From NCBI RefSeq assembly GCF_013343235.1, contig NZ_CP040094.1:6443001-6507000 (forward strand): DNA of 64,000 nt. The letters are read 5' to 3'. The position numbers and the translations under genes were made by a program. The DNA comes from Nostoc sp. TCL240-02. GTDB lineage: Bacteria; Cyanobacteriota; Cyanobacteriia; Cyanobacteriales; Nostocaceae. The notes below the pieces were generated by a model. It made no database searches and was not told the DNA's origin. It worked only from the letters and a program-made list of their open reading frames with translations. Positions 53,891-62,659 of the stretch are shown piece by piece (the first letter of the stretch is position 1; every line of letters starts with the position of its first letter).

Positions 53891-54003
53891 GGCATTGGGA
53901 ATGGGGAAGAAGCAAGGGAGCAAGGGGACAAGGGGGAGGCTAGGGGACAAGTCTCTCTTGTCTCCCTTGTCTCTTCTTCATGTTCAATCCCAATTCCCAA
54001 TGC
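53880..54003. repeat. Dispersed palindromic repeat, copy B
   Basis: GGGAATGGGGAAGAAGCAAGG, then ACAAGTCTCTCTTGTCTCCC, TTGTCTCTTCTTCATGTTC and CCCAATTCCCAATGC. It matches copy C in orientation but lacks the AATTATTGAA centre. It lies between the 3' ends of the DUF4126 and hemH genes. Confidence 0.7.
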
Positions 54004-54014
54004 ATCAATTCCCT

Positions 54015-55181
54015 TTACTGCAAAAGCCCAATCATGTGCAAGAAGCCGTGACCAGTAACCAACTCGATGATTAAGGCAATAAAGCCCAGCATGGCAATCC
54101 GACCATTCCAGACTTCAGCGCTAGTGGTTAGACCCCATTCCCAACGCTCTTGGGGGTACATTTTCACCATTTTTTTCATTTGGGCAGCTTGCGAAAGCTT
54201 AAAACTGGGGTTTTTCAGCGCATCAATTACTAAGTCTGCAAGTGCATTAATAAATACTGGATGGGTATTGGGAGCAGGAACGCGGCGGAAGTTGTGAATT
54301 CCTGATTCCTCTGCTACTTCCCGATACTCAATATCAATTTCTTGCAGTGTTTCAATATGCTCTGAGACAAAACTGATAGGTACGACAACCAAATCTTTCA
54401 CGCCTTGTGCGCCTAGTTCTTTAAGCGCATCTTCAGTATAGGGTTGGAGCCATTCGACTGGGCCGACACGACTTTGGTAAGCTAAGGTGTGGGCATTGGG
54501 ACGATTGAGAGTCTGCATAATCAGAGCAGTACATTCCTCAATTTCTTGCTGGTAAGGGTCGCCAGCCTCTTCAACGTAGCTTTTCGGAACGCCGTGAGCG
54601 CTGAAGAATATATGAACCTCGTTTGGATTAGGAAACTGCTCAAGTTCTTGGGCTATCAGTTCCGCCATTGCTTGGAGGTAGCCCGGTTGTTTGTACCAAG
54701 AAGGAATAACGGTGTATTCAATGGGCTGAAGTTTTGGGTCTTCACGCCAAAGTTTATCTAAAAGCCGGAAGCTGGAGCCACTAGTACTGATAGAAAACTG
54801 TGGATATAGTGGTAATATTACCAGGTGTTCTATATTGTCTTGAGTGATCTGTGCGATCGCTTCTTCTGTATAGGGATGCCAATAACGCATTCCCACGTAG
54901 ATATTGGCTTCTTGCCCTAAATAACCCAATTGTTCTTTTAAAGCTTCCCCTTGCGCTTCTGTAATCCGCCGCAATGGGGAACCACCACCGATTTGCTTAT
55001 AATTTTCTTGAGATGTTCTGGTTCGCCGTGAGGCGATAAACCAGGCTAGGGGTTTTTGCAACCAGCGAAACGGTAGGCGAATAATTTCTGGATCGGAAAA
55101 TAGGTTATACAAAAACGGCCCGACATCTTCTAGCTTATCAGGGCCACCGAGATTGAGTAATAATACGCCTACACGACCCAT
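54015..55181 (-). CDS. hemH: Ferrochelatase with C-terminal chlorophyll-binding (CAB) domain
   Basis: A 388-residue enzyme. The ferrochelatase core (residues 1-320) has [20 protein letters not shown], the catalytic His in [19 protein letters not shown] and the Glu-rich [19 protein letters not shown] linker leads to a C-terminal helix with the CAB signature [23 protein letters not shown]. It inserts iron into protoporphyrin IX; the CAB helix found in photosynthetic type ferrochelatases regulates dimer formation and chlorophyll binding. Intact. Confidence 0.96.
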   Translation of the reverse strand: MGRVGVLLLNLGGPDKLEDVGPFLYNLFSDPEIIRLPFRWLQKPLAWFIASRRTRTSQENYKQIGGGSPLRRITEAQGEALKEQLGYLGQEANIYVGMRYWHPYTEEAIAQITQDNIEHLVILPLYPQFSISTSGSSFRLLDKLWREDPKLQPIEYTVIPSWYKQPGYLQAMAELIAQELEQFPNPNEVHIFFSAHGVPKSYVEEAGDPYQQEIEECTALIMQTLNRPNAHTLAYQSRVGPVEWLQPYTEDALKELGAQGVKDLVVVPISFVSEHIETLQEIDIEYREVAEESGIHNFRRVPAPNTHPVFINALADLVIDALKNPSFKLSQAAQMKKMVKMYPQERWEWGLTTSAEVWNGRIAMLGFIALIIELVTGHGFLHMIGLLQ

Positions 55182-55275
55182 AGCTGTTACTTTCCCCCAA
55201 TCTTTTCAGATTTTTTACTAATGTTAACAATATATCTTTATTAAATAATAAAGCTTAATAGCAAGGAAATATGCA

Positions 55276-55899
55276 ATGGCAACAATTTTAAGAGATTGGA
55301 GTTACCGCTATCAGTGGCTTTATGATAGTATTTCTCGTTTAGCAGCCTTAAGTGTAGGTGGTGAAGCCCGTTTTCGGCAACTTGCTTTGCAAGCCTTAAC
55401 AATTCATTCAGATACTCAGATTTTAGATTTATGTTGCGGCAGTGGTCAAACGACACAATTTTTAGTAAAACTTTCACAAAATGTAACAGGATTAGATGCT
55501 TCACCTAAGTCTTTGCAACGGGCACGGCTAAATGTACCTGAAGCGTCTTATGTTGAAGCTTTTGCCGAGGAGATGCCATTTGCAGATAATCTGTTTGATC
55601 TGGTGCATATCAGCGTTGCATTACACGAGATGCAGCCTCAGCAATTACGAAAAATTATTAATGAAGTTTATCGGGTGCTGAAGCCAGGAGGAGTATTTAC
55701 GCTGGTGGATTTTCACGCTCCAAGAAATTCGATATTGTGGCCTGGAATATCACTGTTTTTGTTGTTGTTTGAGACGGAAACAGCTTGGCAATTGTTGAAA
55801 ACTGATTTGGCTGGATTGTTAACTGAGACTGGGTTTGATGTTAGTAAGCCAATTTTATATGCAGGTGGTAGTTTACAAGTTATACAGGCAAGGAAGTGA
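55276..55899 (+). CDS. Class I SAM-dependent methyltransferase
   Basis: A 207-residue methyltransferase of the UbiE/Methyltransf_11 type. Motif I is ILDLCCGSGQTTQFLVKL near residue 55, GLDASPKSLQRAR is motif II, and EEMPFADNLFDLVHISVALHEM the post-I region; VLKPGGVFTLVDFHAP follows. Divergent from hemH. Substrate unknown; a quinone or small lipid is possible from the type. Complete. Confidence 0.88.
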   Translation: MATILRDWSYRYQWLYDSISRLAALSVGGEARFRQLALQALTIHSDTQILDLCCGSGQTTQFLVKLSQNVTGLDASPKSLQRARLNVPEASYVEAFAEEMPFADNLFDLVHISVALHEMQPQQLRKIINEVYRVLKPGGVFTLVDFHAPRNSILWPGISLFLLLFETETAWQLLKTDLAGLLTETGFDVSKPILYAGGSLQVIQARK

Positions 55900-55941
55900 G
55901 ATATAATCAAGGCGATCGCTGTAACTTTTTCTTAGAAAAAA

Positions 55942-55978
55942 GCTTCTCTCCCTAATAGGTCTTTTGTTTGATTGCGAT
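55942..55978 (-). CRISPR. Degenerate terminal CRISPR repeat (array trailer end)
   Basis: 37 bases match the array repeat at 30 positions (mismatches at repeat positions 2, 6, 7, 19, 20, 25, 35). The core CTCCCTAATAGG and TTTGATTGCGAT are recognisable. Such decayed repeats normally mark the leader-distal end. It is separated from the rest of the array by the nested mobile elements. Confidence 0.85.
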
Positions 55979-56111
55979 AAGAGGATGTTTGAAAAGTCAT
56001 GATTGATGTATAAAATTTTTTTACCCCACCCTAACCCTCCCCTTATAAAGGGGAGGGAACTGGATTTTATTGTTTCCCCCCTTTATAAGGGGGGATTAAG
56101 GGGGTAATAAT

Positions 56112-57277
56112 GGGAGCATCTCACTTTTTAAAGTGGCTCAAACTGACAATAATCCATTGAGGTAAGCACAGCGATGGGCTAGGACTTGAGGCACATTTTC
56201 TCGTTTCCATTGTGCCCCGGAAATTTTTGTTCGACGGTCAACCTGTTTAACGGCAGATTCAACTGAACCTGAACCAATTGAACAAATTTCTTCAGCTTGA
56301 TAATATTCGTAGTTGATAATGCGATTGCGATGCTTATCAAGATAACGGCAAAAGTTTTGTACTTGTTTGCCTTTACAATCTGTAAATAAGGCAATAGTAG
56401 CCTCAACTTGGCCTTTCCATAGTAGATTTTGTGCTTGTTTCAAGCGTTTTTGTGAACCCCCAACTTTGTGGAGGTTTTCTATTAAATGGAACCAATCAAG
56501 TATTTCTCGACGTTGTGCATCAGGTGCTAATTGGTCAATTATATTCCAAATGCCGTCATGTCCATCACCAATACAAGTGAGTGGGCTAGCCAGTGGTTGG
56601 TCATTAACCCAATCAATCACAATCTGATTATTCTGAAATGAAGTTCCCAAGATTCCGAGATGATGTAAGCTAATTGCTTTATAGCCAAGCCATGCACATA
56701 TTTGACCTTTAGGAGTTCGGACACGGATGTTTCCACCATCGACGCTTAATTCTTCAATTGTCTGTTCTGGTGTTGGCAACTCAAAATTCTGGCGATGCAC
56801 TAATCTCTGTTGACTGCTGTGAGAAACCTCTATGCCCGTAAAATACTTGATGTCTGATGCCGCATCTTCATAGCTGACATTCGCACTTACCCTCAAACAA
56901 CAAGTTTCTAGATATGGACTCAGTTGAGTACTTGGTGCGACTTCTAATTCAATGGCTTGTTTGCTCGTTATTGCTAACTCTCCAAGAATGCTTTTGAGCC
57001 GTCGTTGGTATCCTGCGGTTGTCCCTGTAATCGTTTCGATAAAAAAACCCCTACTTCTGGCATAACATGCTTCTGCATTTGACTCCGCACTGCTTCTTCA
57101 ATTGCTGCAAGATTTGTGAGCTTTTCTTTTGACGTATCTTCATACAATATTTTAGCAATCGCCTGAATATGTTTTTGAAGAGCTTGCTTTTGTTCTGGGG
57201 TCATCGGTAAGTAAATACACTCGTCTTACCTATCCTGACTGATTTTCGTCTTCTTTGCAAAAAACTGGGATGCTCCC
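56112..57277 (-). mobile_element. ISKra4-type insertion sequence inside the MITE
   Basis: 1,166 bp. The ends GGGAGCATCTCAC (left) and GTGGGATGCTCCC-like (right, ...ACTGGGATGCTCCC) are terminal inverted repeats. The 9-bp direct repeat GGTAATAAT occurs at 56103-56111 and 57278-57286, a clear target duplication. One transposase gene on the minus strand is disrupted by a frameshift. Confidence 0.9.
56138..57204 (-). pseudogene. ISKra4-family transposase, frameshifted
   Basis: Two frames: residues 1-76 from 57204 (MTPEQKQALQKHIQAIAKIL ... GSKAFLES, stop at 56974), and the rest from the +1-shifted frame (LGELAITSKQAIELEVAPST, continuing to 56138). The frame can be joined near AAAAGCATTCTTGG (about 56985). 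The catalytic part has IEELSVDGGNIRVRTPKG, CIGDGHDGIW and EILDWFHLIENLHKVG, typical of ISKra4. Either a programmed shift or a recent mutation; the protein is otherwise intact. Confidence 0.85.
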
Positions 57278-57360
57278 GGTAATAATTCGATTAAAATCAC
57301 AATATACTACTTTTCAAACAACCTCTAAGACTGCTGCAATTTAATTTGTCTGTACTGCTC

Positions 57361-57614
57361 GTTTTAATCCCTAATAGGGATTTTATTTGATTGCAATTTA
57401 TAGTTCCTGCATCTTTTGAAGTAACAGACATGTTTCAATCCCTAATAGGGATTTTATTTGATTGCAATTTCCCGTGTTTATCGCAACAAATCATGATGAT
57501 GGGTTTTAATCCCTAATAGGGATTTTATTTGATTGCAATTCCTAAAATTTGCTTTTGGTTAACCTGCGCGTAGCGTCGTTTCAATCCCTAATAGGGATTT
57601 TATTTGATTGCAAT
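57361..57614 (-). CRISPR. CRISPR array, four clear repeats
   Basis: Repeats start at 57361, 57432, 57503 and 57578. Each is 37 bp with GTTTYAATCCCTAATAGGGA at one end and TTTGATTGCAAT at the other. Spacers are 34, 34 and 38 bp. On the minus strand the repeat ends in ATTGAAAC, the common 5' handle of cyanobacterial crRNAs, so transcription should be leftward with the leader to the right of 57614. Together with the decayed repeat at 55942 the original array had five repeats. No cas gene is in the window. Confidence 0.95.
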
Positions 57615-57769
57615 TTGACCGAAACCGCCTTTCGCTTCTGCTCTGGTGTATTGCAAAGCAGTTCACAAACCATGAGCTTACTACAGACTTTCTTTGATTT
57701 CTAGCAAAAACAATTGCCACATCTCAAACCTCTGCATTTTACTTTTGACGCTCAATTTCGTTATAAAAC
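57615..57769 (-). promoter_or_regulatory. Presumed CRISPR leader
   Basis: 155 bp between the last repeat and the KaiB-like gene. By array orientation this should be the leader. No strong A/T-rich signal was recognised, so it rests on position only. Confidence 0.4.
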
Positions 57770-58537
57770 TTAAAATTTTTCCTTAGTAGCTAACATCTGT
57801 AAAATCTTTTCTACATGATCCAACTCTCCAACGATTCGCCGAATTGGGTGCGGCCAAACTTTGACAAGGGTAGGAGTTGCAGAAACTTGGTTGAGTTCTG
57901 CTTGTTCTGGATGACTTAAAACATCAATTACTTTCAAAGTATAAGGATGTCCAAGCGATCGCTCCAACAATTCATGTAAATTTTGCAGGATGCGTTCGGT
58001 GGTACTGCTATGTCCGGCAACAAACAAGCGGAGAACATAGCCTTGTGTGATGACTTCCTTTTTTTGTACTATTACTGGCTGGTGGTATTTTGGCACAGGT
58101 TCAGAAAGGTCTAGACGAACAATTAAATCGTGATCTTCCCAAAGCTGCCCAAATGAAGAACGATAAGATGTTAATACCATGCGATCGCACAACCCCTCTT
58201 GCCAAGGAGCAGCTTGCCATACTAGTTCCCCTGTACCAAAAATGGCATTAAGCAAAGCTTGATGTCTAATTACAGCCGGATAAGCTTCAGCAAAAGTTCG
58301 CACTTGTTGAGTGCGCGGATCTAACCAATGGTCAATAGTCGCAGTATAACAAGGCACTAAAAAGTGCGGTGGCTCTGGCAAATCTAGAATTTCTTGCAAA
58401 GCCGAACACAAATGCAAGTGCCATCGACCTTGTTTGCTAGGGTCAATGCAGTAAATTAAATCTCCTCCAGGTGTAAATAGGGCAATGCCTTTAAACAACT
58501 GGGGTGTGGATAGTTTGTTTGTTGTCAAGTTATTCAC
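57770..58537 (-). CDS. Two-domain protein with C-terminal KaiB-like domain
   Basis: A 255-residue protein. The N-terminal 165 residues (FKGIALFTPGGDLIYCIDPS, WHLHLCSALQEILDLPEPPHF, FGTGELVWQAAPWQEGLC) form a domain I do not recognise. Residues about 168-250 are a KaiB/SasA-N thioredoxin-like fold: YVLRLFVAGHSSTTERILQN, then YTLKVIDVLSHPEQAELNQVSATPTLVKVWP. KaiB sets circadian timing with KaiC; this KaiB-like fusion may report nutrient or redox status to signalling proteins. Found in Nostoc-type genomes. Role inferred. Confidence 0.8.
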   Translation of the reverse strand: MNNLTTNKLSTPQLFKGIALFTPGGDLIYCIDPSKQGRWHLHLCSALQEILDLPEPPHFLVPCYTATIDHWLDPRTQQVRTFAEAYPAVIRHQALLNAIFGTGELVWQAAPWQEGLCDRMVLTSYRSSFGQLWEDHDLIVRLDLSEPVPKYHQPVIVQKKEVITQGYVLRLFVAGHSSTTERILQNLHELLERSLGHPYTLKVIDVLSHPEQAELNQVSATPTLVKVWPHPIRRIVGELDHVEKILQMLATKEKF

Positions 58538-58616
58538 AAAGGCTAGGAAGCTAAAAGTAAAAATTCTCTCTTTTACCTTAGCTATAACCGTAACCAGGAT
58601 GACAAAGATATTTGGG

Positions 58617-58726
58617 AGTGGGGGAAGCAGGGAGACAAGGGGGAATTATTGAACAAGTCTCTCTTGTCTCCCCCCTCTTCCTTGTCTCTTCTTCATGTTC
58701 AATGCCCAATTCCCAATACTCAAATC
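58617..58726. repeat. Dispersed palindromic repeat, copy C
   Basis: GGGAGACAAGGGGGAATTATT, then GAACAAGTCTCTCTTGTC, CCCCCCTCTTCCTTGTC and CATGTTCAATGCCCAATTCCC. It is copy A in reverse orientation, including the AATTATTGAACAAG centre. Between pilT and the KaiB-like gene. Confidence 0.75.
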
Positions 58727-60010
58727 TTAAACTCTACCTCGGAGAAACTGTGCCATTTCATTAGGAGTTGGCGACATTTCCAAAGCAGTTTCTTCAGTGA
58801 TGCGGCCCTCTTGATAGAGATTGAGCAATGATTGATTCATCGTAATCATGCCATCAAAGCTAGCTTGTTTCATCAACTCGCCAATTTCATCATATTTACC
58901 GTCTTTGATCCATTCTTTAATAGCCTCAGTATTGATCAGCACATCGTGGAAAGCAGCTCGCTTCCCGTCAGTTGTGCGGCACAAACCTTGAGCAATTACC
59001 GATACTAAAGACTCAGAAATTGCTACCCGCATTGCATCCTGTTCGTCACCAGAGTAGAGGTTGAGAATCCGTTCAATGGTTTTAACCGCGCTATTGGTGT
59101 GTAGGGTTCCCATGACCAAGTGACCAGTCTGAGCAGCTTTTAGGGCGGTGTTAACTGTTTCCTTATCCCGCATTTCCCCCACCAGAATCAAATCTGGATC
59201 TTCCCGCAAAGCTGCTTTCAAAGCGTTGTCAAATTTCCGGGTATGCATTCCCACTTCCCGTTGTTTGACTAGAGATTTGCGGCTTTGATGGATAAATTCT
59301 ATTGGGTCTTCAATGGTAATGATATGCTTGGCCATCTCCTTATTGATGTAGTCAACCATCGCTGCCATTGTGGTGGACTTACCAGAACCAGTGGGCCCAG
59401 TTACCAAAATTAAACCTTTGTGGTGATGACAAATATCCCGAAAAACTGGGGGTAATCTCAACTGTTCCATAGTTAAGATTTTCAGAGGAATCAACCGCAA
59501 CACCATCGCAGGTCCTCTAAGAGTGCCAAAAACATTAATCCGCACGCGAGCAAAGTCATATTGAGTTGCTCCGTCAAATTCTAAGTGTTCTTCAAAGCGC
59601 TGAATTTCCGCCTCACTCATTACCTCCCGCAACCAATTCATAAAGGCTTCTTTATCTACTTCTGGATAATCCCATGATTGAATTTCTCCTCGGCTGCGGA
59701 AGCGGGGTACTTCACCTACACCTAAGTGCAAGTCAGAATATCCCTGATCGTAAGCTTCCCTGATTAACTTCTCTAAAGTGGGTCCCGCACTGCTAGTTTT
59801 AGGGGGAACTGAACTAGGTATTGGCGGTGGACTAACCGGACGATGACCTGCAACAGGCGTGTTGGTACTCTTATCCATTGACATATCCAATGTTTGTGTC
59901 ATCTGCCTCTGCGTACTAAAGGTTGGCGGAGGTGGCGGCATTGGGGGCATTGGGGGCAAGTTACGTTCGGTAACAGGGCTAGAATTTGATGGAGACTGTG
60001 ATTCTGTCAT
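58727..60010 (-). CDS. Type IV pilus retraction ATPase, PilT family
   Basis: A 427-residue PilT. The first 75 residues are Pro-rich (LPPMPPMPPPPPTFS) and unusual. The PAS-like N-domain starts at LIREAYDQGYSDLHLGVGE; Walker A is GPTGSGKSTTMAAM near residue 210, the Asp box and Walker B include EDPDLILVGEMRDKETV, and the His box THLVMGTLHTNSA-like GHLVMGTLHTNSAVKT. It powers pilus retraction and twitching. It stands apart from pilB and pilC, as a second pilT copy often does. Secure family; paralog number not certain. Confidence 0.94.
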   Translation of the reverse strand: MTESQSPSNSSPVTERNLPPMPPMPPPPPTFSTQRQMTQTLDMSMDKSTNTPVAGHRPVSPPPIPSSVPPKTSSAGPTLEKLIREAYDQGYSDLHLGVGEVPRFRSRGEIQSWDYPEVDKEAFMNWLREVMSEAEIQRFEEHLEFDGATQYDFARVRINVFGTLRGPAMVLRLIPLKILTMEQLRLPPVFRDICHHHKGLILVTGPTGSGKSTTMAAMVDYINKEMAKHIITIEDPIEFIHQSRKSLVKQREVGMHTRKFDNALKAALREDPDLILVGEMRDKETVNTALKAAQTGHLVMGTLHTNSAVKTIERILNLYSGDEQDAMRVAISESLVSVIAQGLCRTTDGKRAAFHDVLINTEAIKEWIKDGKYDEIGELMKQASFDGMITMNQSLLNLYQEGRITEETALEMSPTPNEMAQFLRGRV

Positions 60011-60738
60011 ATATCTTCACATTTGGCAGGTAAAAATTTGAATTAGTGAGAAGTCAAGTCACTTACTTTGATGACTTTGGAAAATGCTTGCGTGCAAGCC
60101 TTAATGGTGATAAAAGGCGATTGAAAATCTAGAACCACGGTCAATCCATTTCATCCACCTAAACTGGTATCTTTTTTTCCTAAGATTCCGCTATTCAGAA
60201 GATTTAGAAAAATTATTTAACCTAATATAATGGTTAACACACCTAATAGCTTAGAACGCCTCAGCAAAAATCCAGAGATTATATAGTGCTTTATAATACT
60301 TTTAGTAAAATATAAATATTCTCAGCCATTAGATGAGAAATTTATCTTGGACCTGAATACAAATTGCAAGCAATTAACAGCACAAATACTAACTATTCAT
60401 TTATTCAGCCCATCTATCAATTATGAGAAGCGCTATCAATTTTTATAAGAAATGTTAAGCTTGGTAGGAGCAATATCTGGGGATCAACGTTAAAAGCCCG
60501 TACCTTTTAGGTTATATATCTGAAGATAGATGCAGAAAGCAAGTTATTCTAATAGATAGAAACTTGATTTTATATCCACAATTACAAAAAACTAACTGTA
60601 AACTTTAGTAAACAAATGCTCATTTTCCCGATTAGTTTTTATATACTGAATTTCACTGAGAAACAAATCAGTTAACTTGCCAAAAGCGAGATATGACTGA
60701 AATTAAAATTTGCTGTGTATTTTTTGGGAGGAAAAGTC
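60011..60738. other. Long AT-rich intergenic region
   Basis: 728 bp between divergent pilT and a small membrane-protein gene. No convincing ORF, RNA or repeat was seen. The promoter of pilT should lie at the left end and that of the small protein at the right end. Confidence 0.45.
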
Positions 60739-61113
60739 ATGGTTTCTGCTCAAAGCTCTAATCTAGGAAAGACCTACTCCTTGTTGATGATTAAAAGCTT
60801 TTTAATATGGACTTTTACATTAGCAGTATGTTTGTTGGTTGTCGGTTTTCCATTAGTTGTCTTGATGGCTACGGTTGGATGTCTGTTATCGATCATCTTA
60901 CAATCTGTGATGCCTGTTAGTGCTGTTTTGCTTGTAGCAGGTGCTTTAATCATGTTTAATGTCATGGCAGTTGTATTTGCTGCGGGTGTGCTAACTATTA
61001 AAGGAGTTCATCCCAGTGAAGTTAAATGGTTAAGCTGGTTACATGGAGAGGCAGACCAAATGCAGACTACTGTTTATGCTGCTTGCCCTTTAACTTGTGA
61101 GATTAAAATATAG
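60739..61113 (+). CDS. Hypothetical small membrane protein
   Basis: A 124-residue protein from ATG 60739, which has GGGAGG eight bases upstream; an in-frame start at 60715 is weaker. Two strong membrane segments: about residues 20-60 (IWTFTLAVCLLVVGFPLVVL, MATVGCLLSIIL) and 65-95 (AVLLVAGALIMFNVMAVVFAA). A polar C-terminal tail contains two Cys residues. No known family. Followed by a rho-independent terminator. Confidence 0.7.
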   Translation: MVSAQSSNLGKTYSLLMIKSFLIWTFTLAVCLLVVGFPLVVLMATVGCLLSIILQSVMPVSAVLLVAGALIMFNVMAVVFAAGVLTIKGVHPSEVKWLSWLHGEADQMQTTVYAACPLTCEIKI

Positions 61114-61146
61114 TCATCACAGGTAAATACGACAAACAGTGCGTCT

Positions 61147-61168
61147 GCCCGGTTAAGCCGGGTTTTTT
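61147..61168 (+). terminator. Intrinsic terminator GCCCGG...CCGGGTTTTTT
   Basis: CCCGG (61148-61152) pairs with CCGGG (61158-61162), followed by six T. It lies 34 bases after the small membrane protein gene. Confidence 0.85.
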
Positions 61169-61296
61169 CATGCTCTCTAAGCATGTGATATACATCATTA
61201 ATTATTGTTACTAAGTCGAGTCAAGCCAATAAAATACATTTTTACCAACTCAATACATACGTACTATTGATTAGCGATCGCATTGTGCCAGTTGCG

Positions 61297-61623
61297 TAAG
61301 TCCTGTTTATATCTACGACAAGCTCATGCAAAAAGACTGAATTAGGAAAAGAAGAAGGTAATACCTCTTGGATAAAGAGAATTAAGACAGAAATAATTCC
61401 TTACAATATACTCAACCCAATAAAAGATTGGAGCCAGGAAACTGCAAGTCGAATACAAAGACTTAAAATAGGTGACAGATGGGCCTGGATTGATGCGCCT
61501 AATTGATGGAATCCCAAGGGAGAGGAAATCAATGATATTGCCCAAGATGGAAAAGTGCGTTTTGCTTATGGCGGTAGATATATCCCTAGAGAGGAAGTGA
61601 TTCTTATTGAATCTGCGGAATAA
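61297..61623 (+). pseudogene. Stop-interrupted, startless hypothetical gene
   Basis: One frame is open from 61297 to a TAA at 61621-61623 apart from a single TGA at 61504-61506 (…WAWIDAPN-stop-WNPKGEE…). The encoded text is protein-like (TASRIQRLKIGDRWAWIDAP, VRFAYGGRYIPREEVILIE). No ATG starts it. It is a decayed gene of a family I do not recognise. Confidence 0.6.
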
Positions 61624-61717
61624 AGATCAAGCAATTGTCCACCAAATAGTCTAGAAATTGCTCTACTTGCTGATGGGCTGAATTCTTGTCTAAATCCCAT
61701 TGTTTAAGTACCAGCAA

Positions 61718-62581
61718 CTATAGCATTTCCAATTCTTCTTTTAAAGATAAAGGCTGATACCCCAATGCAAAAGCTTTAGAACTATCCAAAGAAACATCTG
61801 CTGGTCTAGGCGCTGCCATTTTCACATCTTGTTGTCGGCAGGATTTAAGACCGATGGTTGGAAGTTGCAATACTTCTACTAATATTTTTCCAAAATCATA
61901 ACGCGAAATTCGCTCTTTGCCACCTAAGTGAATAATGCCATTAACTTTTTCTAATGCTAATAAAAGTCCTTTGGCGGCAGTTGTTCCACTTACTGGTGTA
62001 CGAAATTCATCAATAAATAAATTGAGTTCTTTTTCTGCTGTTAAAGTTTGAATAAATGGCTGAATAAAGCTTTTTGCTGTAGGTGTTTCTGCACCAAACA
62101 TCAACGGCATCCGACACACTGCGGTCATGGGATATCTTTCTAGCATATCTGCTTCAGCTATAGCTTTCTGCTCACCGTAAAGATTAACGGGACACACAGC
62201 ATCTGTTTCTTGATAGGGAGCATTTAAGCCATCAAAAACTAAGTCAGTTGAAGTAAAAGCACAAGGAATAGAGTTATCCGCGCAAAGTGCGGCAATATTG
62301 CAAGATGCTATAACATTAATTGCGTGCGATTCTTTGGGGTTTGTTTGACAAAAATTTGGTTGCGAATGTGCAGCAGTATGAATAACCGCTTCTGGTTTGA
62401 CATCATTAAATATGCGTTTAAATTCCTGAAAATTTGCTAAGTTTGCTTTTAAAATCTTCATACCAGGAATCTCTAAAGGATGGGATAAATAAGTGCCATA
62501 AATCTCCCATTCTTGTTTGGCAAGCTGGCAAAGATGCCATCCTAAAAAACCACTTGCCCCGGTGATTAACAATTTTTTCAT
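61718..62581 (-). CDS. NAD(P)-dependent sugar reductase, RfbD-like (SDR)
   Basis: A 287-residue extended SDR starting at ATG 62581 (MKKLLITGASGFLGWHL); seven more codons upstream are open but unlikely. The nucleotide loop is TGASGFLGWHL, the Tyr-x3-Lys pair is in LYGEQKAIAEADML near residue 136, and HTAAHSQPNFCQTNP fits the dTDP-4-dehydrorhamnose reductase type. It may reduce a nucleotide-linked keto sugar. C-terminal LGYQPLSLKEELEML. No neighbouring rml genes in the window, so the exact substrate is open. Confidence 0.83.
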   Translation of the reverse strand: MKKLLITGASGFLGWHLCQLAKQEWEIYGTYLSHPLEIPGMKILKANLANFQEFKRIFNDVKPEAVIHTAAHSQPNFCQTNPKESHAINVIASCNIAALCADNSIPCAFTSTDLVFDGLNAPYQETDAVCPVNLYGEQKAIAEADMLERYPMTAVCRMPLMFGAETPTAKSFIQPFIQTLTAEKELNLFIDEFRTPVSGTTAAKGLLLALEKVNGIIHLGGKERISRYDFGKILVEVLQLPTIGLKSCRQQDVKMAAPRPADVSLDSSKAFALGYQPLSLKEELEML

Positions 62582-62659
62582 GTCTAATCGTAAACCGCTC
62601 AAGAAAAATACCTTTCTACAGCAGGCTTATATTTTACACTCAGAGGTGGTGATAAAATT

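Larger units (their letters stand above)
55981..57325. mobile_element. MITE split by an insertion sequence
   Basis: GAGGATGTTTGAAAAGT (55981-55997) and ACTTTTCAAACAACCTC (57309-57325) are terminal inverted repeats with one mismatch. TAA flanks both sides (55978-55980, 57326-57328). Without the IS it is 170 bp, with internal hairpins CCCTCCCCTTATAAAGGGGAGGG and CCCCCCTTTATAAGGGGGG. It carries no gene of its own. It sits in the first spacer of the CRISPR array. Confidence 0.85.
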
